Source: Nitrospira sp. (GTDB lineage Bacteria; Nitrospirota; Nitrospiria; Nitrospirales; Nitrospiraceae). From it: DNA of 64,000 bases. A model generated the notes under the pieces. That model was given only the letters and a program-made list of their open reading frames with translations, was not told the origin of the DNA and did no database searches. Location of the stretch: positions 1-64,000 of the forward strand of contig JAEURX010000006.1 in NCBI GenBank assembly GCA_016788885.1, read 5' to 3'. Shown piece by piece: positions 24,333 to 32,904 of this stretch. Numbering within the stretch: the first letter of the stretch is position 1; each line of letters begins with the position of its first letter. Both the position numbers and the translations under genes were made by a program.

Positions 24333-24361
24333 ATTGTAGTGAGGGGGAAAGTTGAAGTCAA
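24333..24361 (-). promoter_or_regulatory. dnaE promoter, apparently leaderless
   Basis: On the minus strand TTGACT (24361-24356) and TACAAT (24338-24333) are exactly 17 bases apart. Only 8 bases separate the -10 box from the dnaE GTG, so transcription would start at or within two bases of the initiation codon. Confidence 0.7.
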
Positions 24362-24377
24362 ACGGAGGGAGGGGGAG

Positions 24378-24499
24378 GATGGTCGGGGTGTCTGGTCGGC
24401 CCTTGCTCGCAGACCGCGCACCCGGATCATTCATGATTTGTAGACAAAGGGCTGTGCTCGGCCGATGCGCGCAGTAGGCGACTAGACACCCCGACCATC
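24378..24499. repeat. Long inverted repeat upstream of dnaE
   Basis: GATGGTCGGGGTGTCTGGTCG (24378-24398, 21 bases) is matched as reverse complement by 24479-24499 with one difference. The 80-base spacer also has partial further pairing. It sits just beyond the dnaE -35 box, so it could be an operator or a cruciform rather than a dnaE mRNA structure. Alternatively it is a degenerate transposable end pair. Confidence 0.65.
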
Positions 24500-24716
24500 G
24501 CTATGGTGAGGAAGTTTAGGAAACTTGGAGGGAGTATTGTGATGATGTATATCCGAGGATGCAGTGCGGGTCGTATCCAGCACTCACTATTTCCGCCGTT
24601 GACAGTTTCCTTCCTCAAGACTAGCCTATCGTTGATTTTGCGTAGAGCAAGATGCGGCGTTTGACGCTTGAAAACCGAAGCGTCGTTTCAATCCGACTGG
24701 AGAACGGGTCGCTCGA

Positions 24717-27700
24717 ATGGCGGAATCAAAAGACGAGAAACCGAAACTGCCGCTAGCCGGTCTGCTGGCGCTGCTATTTGCGGCGGTCAGCAGCCTGATC
24801 ATCTATCAGGCCCCCATCAAGACATCGCGACCGATCGATAAGGAGGCGGAGAAAATTGCCTCGGTTGTTCGCGAGCGCGTCCAATCCCGGCTCTGGCAGG
24901 ATCCGTTCGAGGCAGTGGCGACCCATCAGCAGAAAGAGAAAGCTGCCGGGGGTGGTGGGGGGCATGAACACCATACCTCACCCGGCCTCGTCGATGGAGC
25001 CCAAACCAGCGAGGGTACATTTTCCTATCTGTTGCTGCCGGTGTTTGTGGACGGGAGTCCCTATGCCAGTGGTGTGGAATCGAGGTTGCGCGATCGCTAT
25101 GCGTTGGTGTCGGCGCTGGGCGCCGCCGGGTATCTGCCGGAAGCAGGGGAATCCATCCGGTACTTCGAATGGAACTCGACGGCGAATGCGCACACGATCG
25201 TACCCTCCGAATGGTTCCTTCCTGGGCCAGGGGTCTCCAAGCTGGACCCGCAGGGCAAGCAGGAGGCTCAGCACATTCTGGTCCTGTGGCTCAAAGAGCA
25301 GGATCTCGGTTCGAAGCCATTGCATGAACTAACGTGCTTGGTGAGCTATCTCAAGGATAAGCTGAAGGTACCGCCCTCTGCCCATCGAATAGTAGGGCCC
25401 CGCACCTCCGGTACGCTAAGCGCCATGCTGGAGGAACTCAAACCGACTGCGGCCACGCCTAAACCGGTCGCATCGGCATCGTTGTCCGGCGCGCAATTTT
25501 ATTCTTCCTGGGCCACGGCTGCCGACCCGATACTCTTGGATGAGACCTCTGGTCAGCGGATGGCCAAGCCGGTCGAGGAGCGGTTCACCTCTGCAGGCCT
25601 ACAGTTGATCCGCACCATTGGCTCCGACGACGTGCTGGCGAAGGAATTGGTGCTGGAATTGGCGCGTCGAAAGATCGACCTGACTGCACCCGCTGAGATT
25701 CCTCACATTGCGCTGATCTCCGAATGGGACACGCTCTATGGCCGATCTTTGCCACGGACGTTCGTGGCGGTGACGAACAGGTTGGCGAAAAAGAACGAAC
25801 AGGCGCTGAAGTATTATCTCGACGAACTTCGCACGGAGCAGTATCCGAACTGGGTGCATCGCTATTCGTATCTCGCCGGCCTCGATGGCGAATTGCCGCC
25901 CAAGGATGACGGGAAGGATGCGGGAGGTACCAAGGGCAAATCGGGTGACAAGGGGATGGGTGCCGAGTCGGTGGAAGAGACGCCCGTGGGGCGAAGCCAG
26001 CTCGACTATTTGCGCCGATTGGTGGAACAGTTGAAGCAGGAAGAACGCACGGCCGATGGCGAGTTCAGGGCCATCGGGGTGCTGGGCAGCGATGTCTACG
26101 ACAAGCTCATGATCCTGCAGGCGTTGCGAAAGAATTTCCCTCACGCGCTGTTTTTCACGACCGATCTCGATTCGCGGTTGACTCACTCCAGTCAATTGCC
26201 TTGGACGCGCAATCTGGTCGTGGCTTCCCATTTCGGGCTTGAACTCGACCCTAGACTCCAGGCACCCATTCCGCCGTTCCGCGACAGTTATCAAACCGCA
26301 CTGTTTTATTCGGTGTTGCGGGCTGTGGGGCATCTCAACATGTCGGATGGAACACAGGAGCTTCACCTGCCTGGCGGTCAATCCTTTGCATCCGAGGTGC
26401 TGCCGCGTCTGTACGAGGTCGGTCGGCATGGCGCCGTTGATCTCAGTCCGGACCCGGTGCATCAATCCAGTGCGCCGTCCAGTATTCATCTGCCGCGTCT
26501 CGATGTCGATCCTGCCAGCGGTGCCCTTCGGCTCCCCGCGTTGCGCACGATCCTTTTGCTCCTGACTGCCGCCGGCCTCATGTTCTGCTGTGCCATCTTG
26601 ATCAACAGCGAACTCTGGTCGATGTGCAAGCGGCGATCCGGATTGGGGTTCCTTGCCGGTCCGCTGCTGGTGGGCCTGCTTGCGGCCGGGCTGCTCTGCA
26701 GTGCGATGCTGGATGGCACGGAGGGGGAACCGTTTTCGTTTACCGACGGGATCAGCGTCTGGCCGACGACGAGTCTGCGCTTGCTCGCGTTTATGCTCTG
26801 CGTGATCTTTTTTGCCCATTCCTGGTGGCGGCTGTGGGAAAGCGATCGAACAGTAATTCGGCGATTTCGATTGCGACGTCTTGATGCCGTGCTCTCGCGC
26901 CCGTTCCGTTCGTGGATCGGTATCCACCGTTGGTTGCCGCCTCTCCTTGGCCATGCGGAGGCCCGAGAGCTCTGGCACGAGTATCGTCTCCTAGGGGCGT
27001 GGAAGGAACGTGTACGGCGCGTGGTGCCGCAGGTGGTGGTGTATGGGTTCTTCGGGTTTGCCCTGATGTTGCAGTTCGGCTTTCCCGTCACGCCCTGTCG
27101 GGGTGACGCCTGCTTTTCGCTCAATCGTCTCATCCTGGGGGTAAGCGTCGTCGCTATGACGTTGCTGATGTTTTATGTGGTGGACGCGACTCGCCTCTGT
27201 CGTCGCCTGATTCTGATCATGATCGGCACGAGGGTCGAGTGGCCGCAACGGTTGCTCGCGCGGGAAGCCGCCAAGCTTGGCGTGGATCAAGCCTATGTGC
27301 ACGAATGGCTCGGCATTCAGTTCATCGCGAAACGCACGGCGGTGATCAGTGCCATGATTTACTACCCGTTTGTGATTGTGTTCCTGATGGCGGTGGCGCG
27401 ACACAGTTACTTCGACCGCTGGGATTTTCCGGTTGGCTTGATCGCGATCTTTACCCTCAACGCGTTGTACGCGTTCGGCAACGGCGTCTTCCTGCGTCGG
27501 TCCGCCGAGCGGGCGAAACAGGAGGCGGTGGATCAATTGAAACGCCGGCTCAAGGGCCTGTCCGATGAGCCGGTCTTCAAACGTGCGAAGCGCCGGGAGA
27601 TCGAGCGCATGGTCACGTTGATCGAACAGACGCAGGAGGGGGCGTTTCTTCCCTTTACCCGCCATCCGCTCTTTGGGGCGATCGCGCTGCCGACGGGCGG

Positions 27701-27746
27701 CACCGGTCTGGTGTTCCTGCTGGAGTATTTGGCGACCCTGTTATGA
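24717..27746 (+). CDS. Large multi-pass membrane protein with periplasmic domain, unknown function
   Basis: A 1009-residue protein. One N-terminal transmembrane helix (LAGLLALLFAAVSSLIIYQ) precedes about 590 periplasmic residues that include a His/Gly patch (GGGGGHEHH) and Rossmann-like motifs, notably GVLGSDVYDKLMILQALRK then FFTTDLDSRL and RNLVVASHFGLEL. These recall the two-lobed periplasmic receptor fold of branched-chain amino-acid receptors, but no family name can be given. The C-terminal 400 residues hold about eight transmembrane helices and a cytosolic coiled segment (AERAKQEAVDQLKRRLKG). It is followed by another membrane protein; the two may act together. Confidence 0.7.
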   Translation: MAESKDEKPKLPLAGLLALLFAAVSSLIIYQAPIKTSRPIDKEAEKIASVVRERVQSRLWQDPFEAVATHQQKEKAAGGGGGHEHHTSPGLVDGAQTSEGTFSYLLLPVFVDGSPYASGVESRLRDRYALVSALGAAGYLPEAGESIRYFEWNSTANAHTIVPSEWFLPGPGVSKLDPQGKQEAQHILVLWLKEQDLGSKPLHELTCLVSYLKDKLKVPPSAHRIVGPRTSGTLSAMLEELKPTAATPKPVASASLSGAQFYSSWATAADPILLDETSGQRMAKPVEERFTSAGLQLIRTIGSDDVLAKELVLELARRKIDLTAPAEIPHIALISEWDTLYGRSLPRTFVAVTNRLAKKNEQALKYYLDELRTEQYPNWVHRYSYLAGLDGELPPKDDGKDAGGTKGKSGDKGMGAESVEETPVGRSQLDYLRRLVEQLKQEERTADGEFRAIGVLGSDVYDKLMILQALRKNFPHALFFTTDLDSRLTHSSQLPWTRNLVVASHFGLELDPRLQAPIPPFRDSYQTALFYSVLRAVGHLNMSDGTQELHLPGGQSFASEVLPRLYEVGRHGAVDLSPDPVHQSSAPSSIHLPRLDVDPASGALRLPALRTILLLLTAAGLMFCCAILINSELWSMCKRRSGLGFLAGPLLVGLLAAGLLCSAMLDGTEGEPFSFTDGISVWPTTSLRLLAFMLCVIFFAHSWWRLWESDRTVIRRFRLRRLDAVLSRPFRSWIGIHRWLPPLLGHAEARELWHEYRLLGAWKERVRRVVPQVVVYGFFGFALMLQFGFPVTPCRGDACFSLNRLILGVSVVAMTLLMFYVVDATRLCRRLILIMIGTRVEWPQRLLAREAAKLGVDQAYVHEWLGIQFIAKRTAVISAMIYYPFVIVFLMAVARHSYFDRWDFPVGLIAIFTLNALYAFGNGVFLRRSAERAKQEAVDQLKRRLKGLSDEPVFKRAKRREIERMVTLIEQTQEGAFLPFTRHPLFGAIALPTGGTGLVFLLEYLATLL

Positions 27747-28016
27747 TGACGGGACCTGGCCGACGCTCCCGGGTATGCCGGACATCCGTTTCCTTGCTTC
27801 ATCGGAGCGGACCTGTTAGAGTGCAGCTGTTCGTGTACGCCCTTCTGTACCTGGAGGCAGCCGCTTCCGAATCAGTGACGTCTTACGCGATTGTTGTATG
27901 TGCCCGCAGTTGTGCCGCCACCGCTGAGCCTACCGCCGAAGGTTGTTCCTCCGTCGTTCGCACTTTCAGCTCGTCACCGCCGTGGGAATCTTTTTACCCG
28001 TTCTAGAGGTGTGTCG

Positions 28017-29009
28017 TTGTTTCACGAATTCTGTTCCATTCTCCGGGCATGCTTCCGCCAATCTGCAGGCAGCCTGTCTCACATGGTCATCGTGGCGATG
28101 AGCGCGGGCATTGCGCTGCTGCTGCCGGTCGGAGCCGCCCGATTCTCGTCGTTCTGGTCGCATGTCGAACAGGACAAAGTTTTGCTCATTGCCGTCGAGA
28201 TGGTCGCCGCGGTGCTGTTGATGGCCGGCATCAACTTCGTCCATCTCAGTCTGCGCGATCGGGCGCTTGCCAATGCTGCGCGTGGTGCCGGGCTCGTCTC
28301 CTTCTTCCCGCGGCGCGGGCCGGAGGTGCATCAGCGCATTCAGGCGTTGAAGGACGAGCAGGGCACCGGTCGTTCGGTCATGGTGATCGGCTCCAGTGGG
28401 GCCGGGAACCTGGTGGATCACGTCGGCGATTTGTCGTCGGTCCTCGACAAGTGCCTGGAAGCGAAGATCCTCCTGGTCAATCCGTTCCACCGGGAGGTGC
28501 GCGCCCGCATGGCGACATTGGCCCATCCCGACAATCCGTACCCGCGATTCCGAGAGGACGTTCGACAGAGCATTGCGTTGCTCAAGCGTCTCAAAGCGAT
28601 GGGGAAAGTCGTGAGGCTCAAGCTCTATCCGGATGCTCCGCTGGTCAAGCTGGTGATCTTGGGCGAGTATCTCTGGTTGCAGCATGGTCCCGCCGATCTG
28701 GCTGTGCAGCACATGCCGGAATATGTCCTGCGGCGCAGTCGTAAGGACCAGGGCCTGTATACCTTCTACGCGCACTATTTCTTGCAGCATTGGGAGAGTG
28801 CCGATTTTCCAGAATACGATTTGGAGACCGATGAATTGGTGTACCGGAGTCGAACCGGTCAGGAGATCAGGCGTGAGCCGGTTGAAATCGGGCCCTCTGC
28901 GTTCGTTCACCACCCCGCCGAGAATCCTCGCGTCGATGCTGGTGATCCCTTCCAGTTGCTGCACGCACCAGGGCCCTACCTGCCGGTTCGCGGGTATGAT
29001 GTCGACTAG
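28017..29009 (+). CDS. Membrane protein with cytosolic PLD-like or nucleotide-binding domain
   Basis: A TTG at 28017 has AGAGG 7 bases upstream; a GTG at 28011 is the alternative. About 330 residues. Two transmembrane helices (VIVAMSAGIALLLPVGA and LLIAVEMVAAVLLMAGINFVHL) lead to a cytosolic domain with SVMVIGSSGAGNLVDHV, AKILLVNPF and LWLQHG, an alpha/beta layout like phospholipase D-type domains but without a full HKD motif. It lies 270 bases after the large membrane protein on the same strand. No family name recognised; catalytic activity uncertain. Confidence 0.55.
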   Translation: MFHEFCSILRACFRQSAGSLSHMVIVAMSAGIALLLPVGAARFSSFWSHVEQDKVLLIAVEMVAAVLLMAGINFVHLSLRDRALANAARGAGLVSFFPRRGPEVHQRIQALKDEQGTGRSVMVIGSSGAGNLVDHVGDLSSVLDKCLEAKILLVNPFHREVRARMATLAHPDNPYPRFREDVRQSIALLKRLKAMGKVVRLKLYPDAPLVKLVILGEYLWLQHGPADLAVQHMPEYVLRRSRKDQGLYTFYAHYFLQHWESADFPEYDLETDELVYRSRTGQEIRREPVEIGPSAFVHHPAENPRVDAGDPFQLLHAPGPYLPVRGYDVD

Positions 29010-29153
29010 CCTCGCGTGGTGCTATGACTACTCCGAGAGCAGGCGTAGCGGTTCATTGCTCGCGCGCAATGGTCGGCGGCATGGTAGTACTATAGCGGTT
29101 GCGCGACTTGGGCACGTGGTCATGTCTAGGACTGAAACTGGAGACGTGAAGGA

Positions 29154-30338
29154 ATGAGCAATGGCATCGAACGGCGTCCGCTTCCGCGAGAAATAGCGTT
29201 TTTCTCTTATGGGTTCCGGCCGTTTTTTCTGGGCGGCGCGTTGTTTGCCGGTGTGGCGATTCCCGCCTGGATCAGCATTCTCGTCAGCACGGGCAATGCA
29301 GCGCTGCTCTCGACGGCCCGGGACTGGCACGTGCACGAGATGCTCTTTGGTTTTCTCCCGGCGGTGATCGCCGGCTTCCTCCTCACAGCTGTGCCGAACT
29401 GGACCGACCGGCCTGCCGTCAAGGGCCGGGAGTTGATGCTGCTATTTGGGGTGTGGGGAATCGGACGTGTGGCCATGGCTCTTCCGACCGGCTTGCCGCT
29501 GCTCACAGCGTTGCTCGACGGGGCGTTTCTCGTGTGTCTCGCCGGGGTGGTGTGGCGGGAACTGGCTGCCGGGAAGAGTTGGAATCAGGCTCCGGTCGGT
29601 GTCGTGATCAGTTGCTATGCCTGCGCGAATCTTTGGTTCCATCTGTCGGCGTGGAGTGATGCGGATACGGATCGTCCGTTTCGTATGGCGCTCGCGCTGA
29701 TGATGGTACTTCTCACGCTGATCGGCGGACGACTGGTGCCCAATTTTACAAGAGAGTTTCTCGGCGGGGAGGGGCGAGCCGAACGGCCCGCGCGATTCTC
29801 GCATTTCGATACGGTTGCGATTGGACTGGTGACGATGGCGGCGGTCTCCTGGACGGTCTCTCCTCACGCACAGCCTACCGGTTGGATCCTCTTGGCCGCC
29901 GGGGTGATGCAGGTGGCTCGCTTGCTGCGTTGGTACGGATGGCTCACCTGGCGTGAACCGCTGGTGTTCGTGCTGCATTGGGGATATGGCTGGGTGGCGG
30001 CGGCGTTGCTCTTGCTCGGATGCGCGATTGTCGGAATCGGGTTATCGAAGGAGGACGCGGTCCATGCGCTGACCACCGGCGCGATCGGCGTGATGACGTT
30101 GGGGGTGATGACCCGAGCCAGCCTGGGCCACACGGGACGTCCCCGGCATGCGGGGCCAGCGACGATCTGCATGTACAGTCTGGTGACAGTCGGGGCGCTG
30201 GTGCGGGTGTTTGGCCTCAGCACCGGCCTTCCACCCACTCTCGTGTTCGGTGTGGCCGCCGCGGCGTGGAGTGGAGCCTATTTCTTGTTTGCGTTGGTCT
30301 ATGGACCGTATCTGCTGCGTCCGAGCCTGGATGAGTGA
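29154..30338 (+). CDS. nnrS: NnrS family protein
   Basis: A 394-residue membrane protein with about 12 hydrophobic helices. The family opening FFSYGFRPFFLGGALFAG and the His pair WHVHEMLFGF are diagnostic of NnrS, a haem- and copper-containing protein that lessens nitrosative stress during nitrogen-oxide metabolism. GRLVPNFTREFL in the middle and MTRASLGHTGRP near the end also match. GAAGGA precedes the ATG. In nitrite-oxidising or denitrifying bacteria it is often with nitrogen-oxide genes; none are adjacent here. Confidence 0.9.
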   Translation: MSNGIERRPLPREIAFFSYGFRPFFLGGALFAGVAIPAWISILVSTGNAALLSTARDWHVHEMLFGFLPAVIAGFLLTAVPNWTDRPAVKGRELMLLFGVWGIGRVAMALPTGLPLLTALLDGAFLVCLAGVVWRELAAGKSWNQAPVGVVISCYACANLWFHLSAWSDADTDRPFRMALALMMVLLTLIGGRLVPNFTREFLGGEGRAERPARFSHFDTVAIGLVTMAAVSWTVSPHAQPTGWILLAAGVMQVARLLRWYGWLTWREPLVFVLHWGYGWVAAALLLLGCAIVGIGLSKEDAVHALTTGAIGVMTLGVMTRASLGHTGRPRHAGPATICMYSLVTVGALVRVFGLSTGLPPTLVFGVAAAAWSGAYFLFALVYGPYLLRPSLDE

Positions 30339-30396
30339 GGGGCAGGGAGTGTTCTGGTCGGTGCGGCGTTCGACGTGTCAGGAGCAGAGGAGAATG

Positions 30397-31647
30397 TTAC
30401 AACTCTTCCCCGTATTTCAGGAAATGTTGCTCCTTGGCGCCGGCGATCCAGTTATCGTGGCGGATGCGGTCCGGGAACGTGTTGAGTTCCGACGCCATCT
30501 GCTCGACGTCCTGATCTTTCCATTCGGCGATTTGTCGGAAGGTAAACATGCCCATGCGATTGAGTACACGTTCCATCACCGGTCCGATGCCATGGATTTG
30601 CTTGAGGTCGTCTTTTTGAGCCGACCGATGTTTACCCGTGCCCCGTCCGGCGGTTGAGCTGCCGTGCGTGCCTGAGTCGGCGGCAGCTGCCGCTTTGGCC
30701 TGCGCACCATGTCGTTGCGCGACTCGATATTCCACGAGCCGTTTGCGAAGAGCCGCGATCTCCTCTTCCCGTTCGCTGACATCCATGATCCGGCGTTCTT
30801 CTGCTTCGCGGAGTGCGAGTTCTTTCTTTTCCACCTCGCTGCGGAACACTTCCAGTTCTTCCACGGTCGCGCGCAGCCGTTGGATCTCCTGATCACGTTG
30901 TTGCACCGTTTCGGTGAAACGTGTGAGATCGTCCTGATTTTGCGTCCGCAGTCGGGCCAGTTCGGCTTCAATATCGGCGATACGCGATTGATGCCGGTCG
31001 AGTTCCTGCTCTTTGCTCTGGAGTGTGGAGGCAGCCTGTGCACGATCCTGCTTGAGCTCTTGTTCCAGCCGGCTGCTTCGTTCGCGGAACGGTTCCAACT
31101 CTTCGGTGCGTGCGCGTAGGCGGGCGATCTCGGCATCTTTCGGGGCGAGTTGTTCCACCCAGGTCTTGAGGGTGGCGATTTCCTGGTCCCGGCTGATCAG
31201 CACGTCTTCAGCGTTTTCCATTTGGGCCTGCATCTCGGCGAAGCCCGCCTGCTGCCCCTTGAACTTGTTTTCGGCTTCTTCGACTTCGCGCCGGAGCGTG
31301 TCGCGTTCCCGCTCGATGGCATGGAGACGCACACCCTTTTCCCGCACCTCTGTCTGCAGCGCCGTCAGCTGTTCGACCTTGGTCGCCAAGTCTGCGGTCA
31401 GGTCCTTCAGCGCCGCCTCGGAGGTGATCATTTTCCCTTCCAGCATTTGCACGGCGGACGTGCGGACCTTCAACTCATGGTTGAGGGTGTCCAATTCGTG
31501 TTCACGGCCGCGGAGCCGGGTGGCAATTTCGGACAACTGCTGGCGCTTCTCCGAGGTGGCGAAACTGCGCAGGAGCCACCCCATCATCAACCCGATGGTC
31601 GCCGCCACCAGTAAGCATCCGATCATTTGCAGAATCAGGGATCCCAT
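30397..31647 (-). CDS. Membrane-anchored coiled-coil protein with C-terminal helix-hairpin-helix
   Basis: A 416-residue protein: one N-terminal transmembrane helix (MGSLILQMIGCLLVAATIGLMMG), then about 280 residues of continuous heptad coiled coil rich in Glu, Arg and Leu, a Ser/Gly/Ala linker and a C-terminal HhH-type domain (DDLKQIHGIGPVMERVLNRMG, then FRQIAEWKDQDVEQMASEL). This C-terminal module, often annotated as DUF4332/'LapA-like HhH', also ends some respiratory and ribosomal proteins. It follows the OmpA-family gene by 4 bases, so the pair could link inner membrane and envelope. Function inferred only. Confidence 0.7.
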   Translation of the reverse strand: MGSLILQMIGCLLVAATIGLMMGWLLRSFATSEKRQQLSEIATRLRGREHELDTLNHELKVRTSAVQMLEGKMITSEAALKDLTADLATKVEQLTALQTEVREKGVRLHAIERERDTLRREVEEAENKFKGQQAGFAEMQAQMENAEDVLISRDQEIATLKTWVEQLAPKDAEIARLRARTEELEPFRERSSRLEQELKQDRAQAASTLQSKEQELDRHQSRIADIEAELARLRTQNQDDLTRFTETVQQRDQEIQRLRATVEELEVFRSEVEKKELALREAEERRIMDVSEREEEIAALRKRLVEYRVAQRHGAQAKAAAAADSGTHGSSTAGRGTGKHRSAQKDDLKQIHGIGPVMERVLNRMGMFTFRQIAEWKDQDVEQMASELNTFPDRIRHDNWIAGAKEQHFLKYGEEL

Positions 31648-31651
31648 ACGT

Positions 31652-32554
31652 TCACCGTTCCTCTTTCACACGAAATTCAATCCGCCGGTTCTTCTTCGAC
31701 GCGGCGCGCGTCCGGTCTTGGCTGAGCGGACGGCTGGCTCCGTAGCCGACGGCGGTCAGTCGATTGGTCACGCCATGGTCAGCCAAATATTGGCGGACGG
31801 ATTCCGCGCGCGTGCGGCTGAGTTGGAGGTTGTAATCAGGATCGCCATAGGAGTCGGTGTGGCCGCCGATTTCGATGACCGACTCCGGGGATCGTTTGAG
31901 GGCCGGAATCACCTTATCGATGACGGCTCGTCCTTTAGGCGTGAGGACCGCACTGTTACTTTCGAAGGCGATATGTTCTCCACGCAACACCTCATCCAGT
32001 CCGGCCTGCATCTGGGCGCGGGAGGCATGGACTGTGGGCGCAACCTGGACGGCAGGCAGCGCCACCGGCGCGGTCGAAGCGGCTGAAGCCACGGTGAGCT
32101 GATCCTGCACATGGATCGAACTCCCGAGGGAGGCGGCGAGGTCGTGCAGAAGTTTTGATTTGGCTTCTCCGCTTGCGACCGTCCCTTTGACCGTGACCGT
32201 CTGCTCAGCGAGCGAGACCGTGGCTTGATGCTGATGGAGCAGCGCGACGTGTGTTAAGAGGGCCGGCAAGGCGGTTTCCCAGGCAGCGGGATAGGCGTCT
32301 TCAAGGATGTCGAGATTGTCGGTGACACGGAGCTTGAGTCCTTTGGACAACTCTTGTGCGCGGGTGACGGCCGCAGCCTTGGCTTCTTCACTGGCCACCG
32401 CGCCGGAGAGGGTCAGTTGACCGTTCTCGACGTGTGCGCGGAACGTGGGGTGGCCGCTCGCCGACGACGTCACCGGAAGGTGTCTCGGGATGCAGATGAG
32501 CGCCAGGAGTGTGAGTGCGAAGAATCCGACTGCGAAAATAATTCCGCGCGACAT
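31652..32554 (-). CDS. OmpA-family protein with BON-like repeats
   Basis: A 300-residue protein from ATG 32554 (AAAGG 8 bases upstream), with an uncleaved or signal helix (GIIFAVGFFALTLLALICI). Two BON-like repeats follow (VENGQLTLSGAVASEEAK and EQTVTVKGTVASGEAK). The C-terminal OmpA domain has FESNSAVLTPKG, IEIGGHTDSYGDPDYNLQLS and the peptidoglycan-contacting NRRIEF end. It probably binds peptidoglycan from the periplasm, anchored in the inner membrane. First gene of a pair with the coiled-coil protein. An upstream GTG at 32590 is a less likely start. Confidence 0.85.
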   Translation of the reverse strand: MSRGIIFAVGFFALTLLALICIPRHLPVTSSASGHPTFRAHVENGQLTLSGAVASEEAKAAAVTRAQELSKGLKLRVTDNLDILEDAYPAAWETALPALLTHVALLHQHQATVSLAEQTVTVKGTVASGEAKSKLLHDLAASLGSSIHVQDQLTVASAASTAPVALPAVQVAPTVHASRAQMQAGLDEVLRGEHIAFESNSAVLTPKGRAVIDKVIPALKRSPESVIEIGGHTDSYGDPDYNLQLSRTRAESVRQYLADHGVTNRLTAVGYGASRPLSQDRTRAASKKNRRIEFRVKEER

Positions 32555-32904
32555 GCGCCAGCCTTTGTCGACCCAGGCACGAGGCCTCACTGCGGCATGA
32601 AATCGCCGCAGGGCGGGTGTCTTCTCAAGACTTCGAGTGTTACTTGATTGATGGAATGCGCCGGCTTCGGCCGATGCGCCACTACGATGCGAAGGGTATC
32701 ACAACGTCAAGACTCATGCTAGCCCGGAATCGTGGGTAAAAGGCTTGCCCGTCCATTCAAATGTGCAGGCGTGCGGCAGGGAAGTCGAGGCGGTCAGAGC
32801 CCCGCTCAACTTGCAGTGGCGTCGAGGCATCTGCTATTGTCACGGCGTTTTTTCGTCCAATGTGATCCCACCCACAACGATATCCATAGTTGAAGGAGTT
32901 CATC
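32555..32904. other. Divergent intergenic region with a UUCG-loop hairpin
   Basis: About 350 bases between the OmpA-family gene and purH, transcribed apart. A hairpin at 32658-32679 (GCGC-CGGC, loop TTCG, GCCG, two-base bulge, GCGC) is present. No gene is supported, and no close consensus promoter was found for purH, only weak TTG-type boxes near 32810-32840. Confidence 0.45.

Larger units (their letters stand above)
24325..24716. other. Divergent intergenic region, dnaE and the membrane-protein gene
   Basis: About 390 bases between divergently transcribed genes. It contains the dnaE promoter, a long inverted repeat (24378-24499) and an AT-richer stretch near 24600-24660. Short frames on the minus strand, such as one starting near 24434, have no ribosome site and are not supported. 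Confidence 0.5.

Noticed and set aside
25599-26978. A 459-codon minus frame inside the large membrane-protein gene
   Set aside because: The plus-strand frame has a clear membrane topology and continuous codon use; the reverse frame is a shadow.
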